A stretch of 24,179 nt of DNA from Coptodactyla brooksi (GCA_033557675.1 JAWQRM010000322.1:1-24179); one strand, 5' to 3'. Numbered from the stretch's first letter, positions 9,912 to 20,491 are shown. Notes: a model not told the origin generated them from the letters alone. Numbers and translations are program-made.

Positions 9912-11211
9912 CTGTTAGTAAACATAATTATTATTTTTCTTCTTATTGTATTCGCTGTCGCATAACAACACATTAAATTATTTTATCAGCCCCATTCGAG
10001 TATGGTTCGTGACATCTCAATGTGCCAATTATTGACATCGAAGGGCGAAAGAGAGAATGTTATTCTTCGGTTTCCGCTCCAAATGTGGAGGTCAGTAAGA
10101 TTTACTTCCTCCCATCGAGCAGGGATATTTTCTTTTTCGGCGGGATTGACAAATTATGAGTCGTGTCGGGCCCTTTACGATTCCAACGTTTCCTGGCGAA
10201 TTATTGTTGCGAATCTTTTGAAGTGAACTTAAAAAAAGGACTCGAGTTCGCGCCGAGAGGACAGAAGTACAGAAATAGGATTACCGGAGCATCTGCTATG
10301 AAGAACAGCGATTGAAACAAGGTACAAAACAACGGAACCGTGGACCGAAAGTCTGTCTGATTCCACATTCCACCGAGTACTGGAAATTGAACAATAGCAT
10401 TAATATTTATAAATACTGTACACGAGGCGTGTGTATTTTCGTAAGCTAAAATCCCGGTACTTTGAGGAATAACAATACCAACTTGTGGAATCATAATGTG
10501 TGTTTGAACAGATATGTATACGAAATACCGTGCGTTTTTTTTTATCTTTAAACATAAAATGTAAATATCTCTATGTTAAATTCATTATAGGACGTGCAAC
10601 CAAACTTACATAAAGTAAACGACATTGAACATCATAAACATTGAATTAATTATTTTATGTCTAAGTGTACGATAAAAAATAAATCAATATCACCTCGTAA
10701 TACCTTTAAAAAATATATTTTTTTATCTGTTAAAAACTAACGGCGCAGTTTAAAATATGTTGCTAAAAGGATATCAGAAACCTAATTAATCTCAATTATT
10801 TATTGCCGTACAAACGGTAGATAACGCTGTATTCATATACAACTTTTTCCCACTTTTCCGCAATGATGAATTATACGGATGGCGTATATTCCGCTATCAC
10901 ACTTTCCAATTAAGGATAAAATTCATGAAAATATCGTTAACGCATGCGTTAATTCGACGAAAAACTACAGCGCGCAATAAATAATTTTTCAATCAAAAGC
11001 CATAACCGATTCGCCGTTATTTAATTAATTAAAATTCGAGTGGGCTCTAGAAATGAAATATTTAAATATTCAATGTTTGATTATTTAGAATTTTAAACAT
11101 ACATATTTAAAAATATAAATAAATATATTAAATATACATATATATTTATACATTATGGAAAATATATTGATAGAAAATATTTACCAAGAAAATTGGGTGG
11201 AAGCGGTCTTG
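9912..11211. other. no recognisable gene; spacer
   Basis: Short frames at 10002-10226 (plus) and 10201-10494 (minus) show no recognisable motif. 11040-11155 is extremely AT-rich. Nothing else can be supported. Confidence 0.55.
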
Positions 11212-11954
11212 GAAGGGAAGTGTCACAACTGTCGCTCATCGATTTCGATGCAATTTGGTGCAGCGATCGAATGCATGAAAATAAGGCTTACGAATTTTTT
11301 TATACGTGCTCTAAAAGCCCCTGGGACCAGTAATAAGGGTAGTAAATTGAGGAAAAATGTATTTATACGCTTGTATTTTGAAAATGAAAACTCTTATCGA
11401 AATGTGGTAAATGCAAAGTGGTATTCATTTTTGAAGAGCTTTCTATTGATATATTATACATATACCAGAAACTTAAAAGTGGTAAACTACCTTTAGTTTT
11501 TTGGTATAATTTAAAAGCTACCCTATCGGTTTTGGCGGCGCAGACCACCCCCGCAAACCACCCGCCGCGAAGTTACGGGGCATATTATATACCCTCTTTC
11601 CGTAAGAATAACATGATAAAACTGTTAGGAATTCAGAAAATACTTTAAAGAAAAATCGTAACGCTACTCACACAATAAGATATTTATGATATTTAGGGGT
11701 GGTTGGGGTTAACTACCCTAATAAAAATTCATTTTTTCCTTTATTCAAGTGTTACTTGCTGATTTTATGAAATTTAGCACAGTGCTTGTTTTCTGAGTGA
11801 CTTAAAAACTTTTGAAGGGATTTATAAGGGTTAGAAATTAGGGACAGAATGTACATTTTCGCCTATATAGAAGTAAATTATCCTTGTTTTCTTTAAAGAA
11901 TAAAATCGATATAAGGCATATAAATAAATTTAAAAGCAACAAGCAGAAAAAAAT
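11212..11954 (+). repeat. left arm of the fold-back element
   Basis: About 743 bases. It differs from the right arm in a GC-rich patch near 11530-11570 (contains GGCGGCGCAGACC and CCGCCGCG), where the right arm instead has a short hairpin. A plus frame at 11155-11496 overlaps it but is not conserved as an open frame in the other arm. Confidence 0.8.
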
Positions 11955-11979
11955 GCTCTGATTTGAATTATGGGTATTG

Positions 11980-12571
11980 TCAGGGCCATGTACTTGGATT
12001 TGTCGCTTTTACAAATTCTTTAGCTAGTGTTTTTACACGGTCAACATTTTCAATTTATTTTTGAGATACAAACTTTGTAATTTTTCTGCTCACCAGCCTA
12101 TTTGTTGTTTTAAAACGTTGCACCCAGCTATGAGATGCTTTGAACTGTTAAGGAGACACATTCTTTTCATTTCTAGCTTGTCTAGCCCATCTGCGGATAT
12201 CGATGTCATGTAGTGGTAATTTGTTATGTATGCCGGCTCTGGTTTGGTTAATAACAAATTTTATAATTTCTGTCAATTTTTTTCGGCATGTCCCTTTTCC
12301 CTTAACATATTTCGCCATTCTATATAATTGTTTCATTGATGTTACTTTTCGGTATCTACGTTTCACAGTTTCTAATTTCAAATATCCTTTTTTGCCATTT
12401 GTCCAGTAACTTACTGCAACCAATTTATAATCGATATCGTCTTCCAATGGACAATGATCTTCCATTAAAACACATTCCATTACATTCCATATATTCCATT
12501 AAAACACGTTTATGCATTCTTTCCTTCAAACTCACTTCTGCTTCATTCACTGGTGTGTCGGGAATGGTCAT
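11980..12571 (-). pseudogene. transposase-like protein, N-terminal Tc5/CENP-B-type HTH region, broken
   Basis: The minus frame begins at an ATG at 12571 (MTIPDTPVNEAEVSLKERM). A 34-base duplication (TCCATTAAAAC at 12461 and 12495) then shifts the frame, and the protein continues from about 12460 through PLEDDIDYKLVAVSYW, KGYLKLETVKRRYRKV, LPLDIDIRRWARQA-like residues (HDIDIRRWARQARNE), a TAA (12148-12150), QFKASHSWVQRFKTTNRL and VSRKITKFVSQK, another stop, and KTLAKEFVKATNPSTW to a TGA at 11980. The pattern F-K-A-S-x-x-W-V-x-R-F-K followed by (I/V)SRK resembles the DNA-binding half of Tc5/CENP-B-type transposases (HTH_Tnp_Tc5-like). No DDE catalytic part is seen. It is dead: a frameshift and two internal stops. 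The family assignment is inference from the motif. Confidence 0.6.
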
Positions 12572-12928
12572 AAAACAAAAAATTCTTAGTAGCAAGTTCA
12601 GTACAAGTGAATTAAGTAGAACAATTACTTCTGTTTATTGTTTTGAAACTGAAATCTACCAAATAGCCATCACATGTACATATACTAGACGAACAAGTTA
12701 AATTTAACATGGATCGTAGTCTCACACTTTATAAGTACTCGGTTACTCACACATACAATAATACTAGCTGGTGTACAACGAACGAATTAAATTTAAGATA
12801 GGTCGTAATTGTATAATGATACAATATAATGGTACGTTGAACTTTTGCCCCACGTGTCGAATAAAAACAACATTTTACAAAAATAAATTAAATTAGTAAT
12901 ACAGAATTCAATATTCGGGATATTTAAC

Positions 12929-13685
12929 CATTTTTTCTGCCTGTTGTTTTTAAACTCATTCTAAAAAATATTTATTTATATATCTTATATCTATTTTATC
13001 ATTTAAAGAAAGCAAGGATAATTTATTAATTTTTCGATAGCAGTTTTCGGTTTTGAGATATTGGCGAAAATGTACCTTCTACCTCTAATTTCTAACCCTT
13101 ATAAATCCCTCCAAAGGTTTTTACGTCACGCAGAAAACACTGTGGTAAATTTCATCAAAAACAGCACGTAGTACCCGCGAAATAATGAATTTTTATTAGG
13201 GTAGTTAACCCCACCCATCCCTAAATATCGTAAATGCCTTATTTTACCACAAGTATCTTATTGTGTGACTAATTTACCGTTTTCTTCAAAGTATTTTCTA
13301 ACTACCTAACAGTTTTATCACGTTATTCTTACGGAAAGAGGATATATAATATCCCCTGTAACTTGACCTGCGGTTACAGGGGATACTTACCTATTCCAAA
13401 AAACTAGGGGTAGTTTACCCCTTTTAACCTTCTGGTATATGTGTAATATATCAATAGAAAGCATGAATATCAGTTTGTATTTACCAAATTTCGATAACAG
13501 TTTTCGTTTTCAAAATACAAGCGAATGAATTACTTCTCCCTCAATTTGCAACCCTTATTACTCGCCCCAGGGACTTTTAGAGTACGTATAAAAAAATACG
13601 TAAACCTTATTTTTGTCTGTATTTATTCTATCGCTGTACCAAATTACAGTGAAATCGGTGAGTGACAGCTGTGACACTTCCCTTG
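12929..13685 (-). repeat. right arm of the fold-back element
   Basis: About 757 bases, reverse-complementary to 11212-11954. It contains its own hairpin at 13350-13385. The sequence between the arms is diverged single-copy DNA. Confidence 0.8.
13350..13385. repeat. hairpin with a 13-bp perfect stem
   Basis: TATCCCCTGTAAC, a 10-base loop (TTGACCTGCG), then GTTACAGGGGATA. It is present only in the right arm of the fold-back element. The loop itself contains TGACCT, a nuclear-receptor-like half-site. Confidence 0.75.
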
Positions 13686-14000
13686 TAAGAGATAAATGAG
13701 CTTTGAACAAAATTTGAGCAAGCCATTTGCCAGACAAAATCATTACTCATCGGACCCAACACCCTTCGACTATAACTCATTCAGATCGCTGAAAAAAAAC
13801 AAAAACCTTCGCTGAAGAACAAACATAACAAACATCAAATGTTTTCCGAATGGAGCATAATGAAGTTGTTGGAAAGATAGCAAAATGTCTTCGAAGATGG
13901 TGCTAAATACATCATTGATTAAAGTTAATTTTGTGTGCTAAATTATAGCTTAGTATCGTTGCTCAATGGCGGTACTGAACCTCTATCACCAAGAATAGTT
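13686..14000. other. no recognisable gene; spacer
   Basis: Between the fold-back arm and the piggyBac scrap. It may contain further, unrecognisable piggyBac sequence, since the fragment that follows starts mid-domain. Confidence 0.45.
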
Positions 14001-14120
14001 ATGAAATAAATAGATCAGTTGCTGGATAAGGGTAGAACATTGTATACCGATAATTGATACACGAGTGTTCCATTGGCCCATCAGTTGTTAAAGAGGAAGG
14101 CTCATTTAGAGGGCGCAGTG
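14001..14120 (+). pseudogene. piggyBac-like transposase fragment
   Basis: Frame from 14001: after an early TAA it reads DQLLDKGRTLYTDN, a TGA where Trp is expected, then YTSVPLAHQLLKRKAHLEG. The block 'GR(x)xYTDN(W/F)YTS...LA..LL..K.H..GT' is the conserved segment around the second catalytic Asp (D of YTDN) in piggyBac transposases. Only about 36 residues remain, so it is a scrap. The stop within the block and the decay at both ends make it non-functional. No piggyBac terminal repeats or TTAA flanks were found. Confidence 0.75.
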
Positions 14121-14293
14121 GGGAATACTATTATAATATTATTATTTAAGTGAACAAATCGCACTGGAAGAATTGAAGTTAGAGGAAGTGAATGCGTGCA
14201 GATAGTTAAGTGTGACTATAAATACATAGAGTGGATTAATTAATAGTGGCAACTACAGTATGTATGTATTGTACTGTAAATACAAAAGATGCA

Positions 14294-14320
14294 GAGGAGA
14301 CACTGCAGAGGTGTCTCCTC
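14294..14320. repeat. perfect 10-bp stem hairpin at the array edge
   Basis: GAGGAGACAC, a 7-base loop, then GTGTCTCCTC. It lies just before the first copy of the half-site repeat. Confidence 0.7.
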
Positions 14321-14732
14321 AAATACATCAGTCACAGTATGGCTGATGAGTTGAAGTTTAAAGTCAGCGGCTTCAAAGCCGAGGTCAAGATTACCTCATA
14401 CTCACTATTTACATTAGAGATGAAATCTATATAAAAGTACTTGACTTCCTTGAAACTCCTCCTTGAATGGACAAGGCCATCGTCATTCGCAATCTGATCT
14501 TGACCTTGACTGTTAAAATCGAAATCCAAAAAATGAAAATCAAGAACGAAATCTCACTACCAACCTTTGAATCAGGGATTTATACAAAATTTTAAAACTA
14601 TCTACAGATGCTTATTAATGAAAGGACTTTCGATGTACCTGTATGATACAGAATCGATCATCGATGTAAGTTGTAGACAAGTTTTAACGGAACAGAATTA
14701 ATTAGGATATCTGAATTTGAGCGACTTCAATT

Positions 14733-15030
14733 GATACATCAAGGATAGGTTAGGATTAGTTGGGCTATCGCCCGGTATGTAAGCAGCACAACTGTTTGGG
14801 TTTAAGTTGAAGGTGTTCTGAGTTTCTCCTCGGAGTCTTCTCTCCACAGTCGCTCCTATGGCACATTAAATGGGCAGGTAAGACTCAATCTGCAATCACT
14901 GCAACGCTCCAATCACAGGGTAAACACGGAGCGACACCACACACATGTGTATCCAACGGGTCTTTGAGCACGACTACATACTAGTAGTCGTGACCAAGCC
15001 TGGTAAAACATACAAGATACATCAAGGATA
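14733..15030 (+). mobile_element. retroposon insertion with 15-bp target duplications
   Basis: GATACATCAAGGATA occurs at 14733-14747 and again at 15016-15030. Uninterrupted repeat copies (near 17577) have a single GATACATCAAGAATG at this place, so the duplication is a genuine target-site duplication and the inserted DNA is 14748-15015 (268 bases). Its second half matches 21733-21862 (shared landmarks CCTATGGCACATTAA-like, TGCAGGTAAGA-like and CACCACACACATxTGTAT). Near its end is a hairpin with a 9-base stem (14969-14977 with 14984-14992). A long variable duplication and a 3' stem-loop fit a 5'-truncated LINE or a SINE. No tRNA-type A/B boxes are convincing. Confidence 0.75.
14969..14992 (+). 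repeat. 9-bp stem hairpin near the retroposon 3' end
   Basis: CACGACTAC, a 6-base loop, then GTAGTCGTG. Some LINE 3' ends use such stem-loops for recognition by their RT. Here this is inference from position only. Confidence 0.6.
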
Positions 15031-15330
15031 ACATCAGGATCAAATCTCGATCAACTTTAAAAGATTAAAGTTTCAAATTAAAGATAACGTTAAAGTCAAG
15101 GTCACGACCACTTTCGAGATCGAAGTTGGACATATACATTCTTTGCATTCGAGGTGAAAGCTACTCGACCTTATTAACCGATTCTGGACCTCCCCCTAGT
15201 CATAAAGTTAATATGAGGGCTGTGTGAAAATCCTGGACTTTATTAGCCTGATCTTAACTTTAACAGATGCACGTGTTTGTTAATAAAAGGACTATGAATG
15301 GGTTACGGTGACTAAATTTGAGCAACTTTC

Positions 15331-16960
15331 TGCGTTTGGGCAAAAAGGTATCAGTTGATCCCAGTACATTATTGTTTCTAGATAACCACAAATAGCGTAG
15401 TTCCTTTAGCGTCCTATGCAATCCGGTTGAATCCACGGAGTAAATCGAATACACAGTGGAGGCGTAAGATTCGATTTCACTCTAGAGGGTGCAGAAAACA
15501 GTGGTTCCCGTTTATGCCTTTACGAGGAGTTTTAAAAGCGGAAATAAAACTGTGCCGTTCTGATTTATATCTCTCGGTGGGCGCTTTCAATTCAGGATTT
15601 TATTCTTAACCGTTACCTAAGATATTTCCAATATCATACCGGAAACCAGATCTAGAGATCGCCGGAGCGGGGGTAATCTATTTTGACCTCATTTTTGCGT
15701 ACCCGCTTTGCATTTTTATCATCCTCTATCTTTGAATCGTTCAATTCGGAGCGATCTCGGAGGTGTCTCTTCTTTTGCTCCAATATCGGTTAGTTTCGTT
15801 CAAGGTCGAATGAAAAATACGACTGCTAAATGAAATATTAATCAGTAGCCGAAATGCTCGAGGGTCGGGATTTGAGGATTCTCCGCAAATTAAAGAACGC
15901 GCCCAAACACGGCTTGGGGGATTCAAATCTCCTAGGAAATTAAAAAAAAACCACCGAGGCCGGCTAATTGGAATTTATATTTGTCTAAATTCGGACACAT
16001 GTTAAATCTACGATAACAGATGTGCAAAGTGTCAGGTGTGGGTTGCGGAGATCGACCTGGGGATGTTATGCTAATAACTCGGACCGAAAGCAGCCTTTAA
16101 TAATCCTCTTAACCCCTCGTATTTACAATTAACTAGATTTATGGAACATCCATTTCCAAAATAACTATTCATCAATGTCGCGACTACAATGGGGTGCAAA
16201 AGGGTTAGTGGTCCTTAAACACGCAAAAATTCCTACGCTTTCTTTGTCTTGCCGTTTTTGTTACGCCGCATTTTAAAAAGTTTGAATCGTTTCGTGACTA
16301 ACTCATCCCTCGGGAGCAACAACATTTTTAAACACTATGTATTTAATAAAGGACTATATTTCATACGCTGTAAACTTTTACCTCCACTCGTAAAGTTATA
16401 ATAAGCGAAACTCTAGCTTAATTGCTATACAAGAAGTAAACAAAATACCTACGCCATAACCTTTTAACTTTTAAACTCTCCTCGTTATCTGTTCTATTGA
16501 GATCGACCTACACATTAATTATACCACTCAAGGGAGCAAAGAGCATTGTTATTCGAGTCATTAAGACCTAAAGGTTCCGCGAAGATATCATTAAGCACTG
16601 TTTGGTGCAGTTGTCGCTAATAATCAATCTAAGCAGATTAAGATTATCACAGTTAATTAAGCACGTACAAACACAATACAATGCTAAATAATCCTCATTT
16701 CGAGCTTTGAGGCAATGTAAAAATGAAAAGGACAGAGTGAAAAATACGTAGTTTTAATCGTTTGAATTTTCGGCGAAATTTCAACATCACTATCAAAACC
16801 ACAACAGCACATACCGCACACAGAGCAGAGTATTCAGAGTAGAGCAGACAATAATGAGTTCGCGATTACAGGAGCGGCAGCGTTGTGCATTCAATTCCTA
16901 AAATATTTGTGTCTAAATTCTTCTAAATTGTTCGTCAGAATAGGATGGAAACCCAACACC
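15331..16960. other. no recognisable gene; single-copy-looking spacer
   Basis: This separates the two half-site repeat clusters. Short frames (plus 15427-15609, minus 15741-15926) have no recognisable motif. No repeat copy, element end or hairpin stands out. Confidence 0.55.
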
Positions 16961-16999
16961 ATTATATTTATGTTCACTTTATTCGAAACTTAAACTTTA

Positions 17000-18510
17000 A
17001 TTATCGAAAATTTAATTTAATTTTGGTGACTTCAATTGATGCATTAAATATCACATCAAGGTCAAATCCAACGATAACTTTGAAATCAAGGTTACGGTCA
17101 AATTCGAGATCGTAATCAGTCAGTGGCTTCAAGGCTGAGGTCAAGGTTACCTCATATCCATTATAAAGCATCATTATTATATAGGGTAAGTAAAAGGTAT
17201 ATGAACTTATTTGACCTTATTAGTTGATTCTGAAATCTCCCCCAAGTCATAAGATTAAGGTGAAGGCTGTATGAAAGTCCTTGATTTTATTAGCCGGTTC
17301 TGGAATCTCCTCTTAAAATGTACAAGGTCAAGGCCGTTCGGGTAATCCGACTTTGACTTTCATTGTTAATACTTTTAACAGTAAAGTTAATACTTTTATC
17401 TCAAAAGCGAAATCTGACTGTTAACCCTTGAATCAGGGAATTATACAAAACTTAAAATCTACAGATGCTTGTTAATGAAAGAACTATCGATGGAAGACAC
17501 AGAATCGGCAATCGATGTAGGGTGTATACAAGTTTTATCGAAACAGAGTTGATGAAAATAACTGGATTTCAGCAACTTTAATTGATACATCAAGAATGAT
17601 ATGAAGGTCAAATCCAACGATAATTTGGACGTCAAGGTCATGGTCAAATTCGAAATTGTTGTCAGTTAGTGGCTTCAAAGCGGAGGTCAAGATTACCTCA
17701 TATCCGTTAATAAGCTATATAAAGTACTTGACCTTATTAGCTGATTCTGGAACCTTCCCCGAGTCATAAAATTGAGATAAAGGCTGTGTGAAAGCCCTCG
17801 ACTCTATTATTGGTTCCGGAATATCCTCTTCAAATGCACAAGGCCGAGGCTATTCGCGTAATCCGACCTTGACTTTCACTGTTAATACTTTTAACAGTAA
17901 AGTTAATACTTTTATCGCAAAAACACAATCTCACTGTCAATCCTTAAATCAAAGACATACAACATTTTAAAACTATCAACATATGCTTGTTAATGAAAGA
18001 ATTATCGATGGATGATACAGAATTGACAATCTCTGTAAGTTGTGTACAAGTTTTATCGTAATAGAATTGGTGATAGCTGAATTTCAGCAACTTCAATTGA
18101 TAGACTAAGAATCACATCAAGGTCAAATAAAACGATAACTTTATCGTCAAGGTCACGGTCGAATTCGAGATCGTAGTCATTCAGTGGCTTCAAGGTCGAG
18201 GTCAAAGTTACCTCATGCCCATTATTAAGCATTATCATTATACGAAGTGAAAGCTATATGAAAGTACTTGACCTTATTAACTGATTCCGAAACCTCCCGC
18301 TCGTCATAAAATTAAGGTGATGGCTGTGTGACTCTATCAGCCGATTCCGGAATCTCTTCTTAAAATGGACAACGCTAAGGCCATTCGGGTAACCTAATAT
18401 TGACCGTCATTGTTAATACTTTTAATAGTAAAATTAACACTTTTATCCCCAAAACGCAATCTCACTGTCAACCCTTGAATCTACAGATGTTTGTTAATTA
18501 AAGAACTTTT
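17000..18510. repeat. half-site repeat, second cluster (three units, ~0.51-0.55 kb period)
   Basis: Three head-to-tail units. The landmark ACAGATGCTTGTTAATGAAAG or its variants recurs near 17460, 17974 and 18482, and TTCAATTGATxxATxAA recurs near 17030, 17577 and 18091. Each unit carries a block with several AGGTCA-type half-sites, for example TCAAGGTCAAAT, then GTCAAGGTCACGGTCAAATT, then GAGGTCAAGGTTACCTCATA. Each also has inverted GACCTTATTAG sites and a duplicated GTTAATACTTTTA pair. Short frames in this region are by-products of the repeat. Confidence 0.85.
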
Positions 18511-18545
18511 AATTTAATTTAAAGAATAAACTCTTTGAACGTTGA

Positions 18546-18940
18546 GAAGCCTCTGCTGTACACCAACCACGTGAATTTTCTTTTGACGGTAATCTCGAAC
18601 CTGGTGCTTCTGCCATAGCCTTTGAAATTGTAGGATACGAAAAATACCTAAAAGGACTGCACAAAATTCATGTTCAAAGGAAAATCATATACGTACACGG
18701 AACACAAAGATACAAGACAATGTCTTTTAAAACAAAAACTGGGTTTATAAGCAAAATCCCAAACATTTCAATAGCTGATCGGTATAAATCGTTTTACAAG
18801 GGTATCGAGAAAATAGTAACCCAATAAAATCCAAAATCTACGCCCCAACGAAATTCCTCTGAACAGCAACGACCTTTCAAAAGCAATTTATTGGCATGAA
18901 GACTGAAATCGCACTCCCCGTAAACGCTAATGCCTTTTAA
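18546..18940 (+). pseudogene. unidentified coding-like block, truncated and frameshifted
   Basis: After a TGA at 18543-18545 the frame is open for 93 codons (18546-18824) and then hits TAA. Segments include FSFDGNLEPGASAIAFEIVG, KIHVQRKIIYVHGTQRYKTM, GFISKIPNISIADRYKSFYK and GIEKIVTQ. The next reading frame, starting at 18820, carries on smoothly for 28 codons (PNKIQNLRPNEIPLNSNDLS, then KAIYWHED). A third frame (18896-18940) ends in LPVNANAF and TAA. Residue composition and the hand-over between frames look like a real protein broken by indels. There is no ATG at the beginning, so it is 5'-truncated or an internal exon. I do not recognise the family. A viral, transposon or host origin are all possible. 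Confidence 0.5.
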
Positions 18941-19019
18941 AAATGATAAAACTGGCCAACATGCGACACAACATAATTAAAGTTATATCAATAATCAATA
19001 ATGTATTACTCTCTACTTT

Positions 19020-19210
19020 CATCTTAGTACAACCTTAAAGTCAAGGTCACGGTCAAATTCAAGATCGAGGTCAATCAGTAGCATCAAGGTCAATGTCAAG
19101 GTTACCTCATATCTGACCCTAATATCTCATATCTTACCTCATACTTGACCTTTTTAGTCGATTCTAGACCCTTTCCCTGATCGTAAAGATGACATTAGGG
19201 CTATTGATTA
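19020..19210. repeat. half-site repeat, partial copy
   Basis: The core block resumes after the coding-like insertion: AGTCAAGGTCACGGTCAAAT, GATCGAGGTCAATCAGTAGC, ATCAAGGTCAATGTCAAGG and TTACCTCATAT, then ACTTGACCTTTTTAGTCGATT and GATCGTAAAG. The rest of the unit is absent. Confidence 0.8.
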
Positions 19211-20223
19211 AATATCGTTCATATTTATTTTAGATTTTTATTTAATACCCATAAATTTTGATTAGATGTTGGTATAATTACGAACAAGCGTTCATATCGT
19301 TACGTTATATCACAAGACGGTCCTGTCTTCGCTCTAAGTACGGAGGAAATAAAGAGGGTTGATGGTATGTTTATTTAAATTTCAACTGCAAATATAGATA
19401 AATCCCTGGGATATCGGTTTGTTTGAAAAAGTTAATAAAAATGAATTCGTTGCAGTAAATCACATACATTCCATATTACGATCTCGTCCAATACCTATGC
19501 ACGTACAGTGACGTATTACCGCAATTTCAAGAATGTTTCTCTAGCTTGTATGTTGGTACTTTGAGGATATATCACTTTTATAGTCAATATCGTGTTGCAA
19601 TTCCTCGGTAGATTATGTTACCTTTTCGAAATAATATAATCTTTTAAAAAAAATATATTAGTACCGAAAGCCATAAAGCGAAAACACCCCGACACTAAAG
19701 CAATGCCGTTGAGTGGATAATGTCGGCAACAGATACACTATACGTGTTGGTTGCGAGACAATAACGACGGTATGCATTTAGGAAAGAACTCCGAGCGTGT
19801 TTTGCGAGTCAAAATGGCGTAAGAGAAGCAATATTCGTTTCTCTCTGAGAATTGGTAGCCATTATGTCGATATTAAATCCAGATGAGGCTCCGCTCTTTA
19901 ATCATCTTGAACAACAGGTGGCTGTAAAAACGGAAGGATGACGGAGTTCCAATCAACCACATAAATCTGACCGCCATAAACTAATTATTTTGGTGTATAC
20001 GGGGTATACCGCAATTGTATTCCATAGTCCATTTACATCAAATGTCAATAACTTGCTGACCCTTTGATGTAGCCCTTTACACGTCGCGTCAGCTCAGAGT
20101 GGGGGTATAACAGTTTTAATGTTTGATCACATTACCACCTTCGATACAACTCGATCAATAAATTCAATCACGTCCAGCCATCACAAATTATCAATATCTA
20201 CACTAACATGAGAGATGAATAAG
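19211..20223. other. no recognisable gene; spacer
   Basis: No supported feature. 19680-19980 is less AT-rich and includes a 25-codon plus frame at 19864-19941 that I do not trust as a gene. Confidence 0.5.
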
Positions 20224-20304
20224 AACTCTCATTCATTCACATTACGTAAAATTTAAGAATCAGTAAGTGACCTTGAGTAGAAACATCAAGGTCAAATGTT
20301 ATTT
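20224..20304 (+). repeat. direct repeat, copy 1, with half-sites
   Basis: Shares AACTC...ATTCAT, TAAAATTTxA, GTGACCTTGA, AGAAACATC and TCAAATGTTATTT with 20949-21028. It includes an inverted pair, GTGACCTTGAG and ATCAAGGTCAAA, of the same half-site found in the arrays. Confidence 0.75.
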
Positions 20305-20491
20305 GCAAATAACTTAAAAGTAGAGAAATCCTGCTTTAGAACGTAGAAACAAATTACAAGAAAGTAACAGAAAGATAAATTGAACTAGCTTTTATCTATT
20401 CATATACAGGTTAGGTTTAAAACGTGAGTGGGCTTATGAAGCCCTCCACTGCTTGTCAAATGATTTCTGATTTTTCCCCCAAACAGAAAAT

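Larger units (their letters stand above)
11212..13685 (-). mobile_element. fold-back DNA element with ~750-bp inverted arms
   Basis: The segment 11212-11954 is the approximate reverse complement of 12929-13685. Matching landmarks occur in order along the arms: AGGGAAGTGTCACA, TTTTTTTATACGT, ATATACCAGAA, CTCTTTCCGTAAGAATAAC, TAACTACCCTAATAAAAATTC, GGGATTTATAAGGGTTAG, and TTATCCTTG near the inner ends. The core (11955-12928) carries a minus-strand pseudogene with a Tc5/CENP-B-like DNA-binding region. The simplest reading is a DNA transposon with very long terminal inverted repeats and a partly lost transposase. The outermost few bases and target duplications could not be fixed, so the true ends may lie slightly outside. 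Confidence 0.75.
14330..15330. repeat. half-site repeat, first cluster (interrupted)
   Basis: Copies of a repeat whose landmarks are GGCTTCAAAG...GAGGTCAAG...TTACCTCATA, GTACTTGACxTTxxT, ACCTTTGAATCAGGGAT, CTACAGATGCTTxTTAATGAAAG, and TTCAATTGATACATCAAG. The second copy is shortened and diverged: it carries AAGTCAAGGTCACG at about 15087, then TCGACCTTATTAACCGATTC and CAGATGCACGTGTTTGTTAAT. One unit is split by the retroposon at 14748-15015. Confidence 0.75.

Noticed and set aside
11155..11496. 113-codon plus frame in the left arm of the fold-back element
   Set aside because: The matching part of the other arm is not open in the corresponding frame, so it is not a conserved protein.
15910..15935. 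GATTCAAATC as a tRNA-type B box
   Set aside because: No A box or foldable cloverleaf at the right distance on either strand.
17459..18238. 60-62 codon frames within the half-site repeat
   Set aside because: They differ between units and follow the repeat rather than a conserved reading frame.
14330..19210. CRISPR-like interpretation of the repeated units
   Set aside because: Units are about 0.5 kb with no short identical repeats and spacers, and the context is eukaryotic.
19864..19941. 25-codon plus frame starting MSILNPDEAPLFNH
   Set aside because: Too short, no splice donor in a sensible place, no recognised family.
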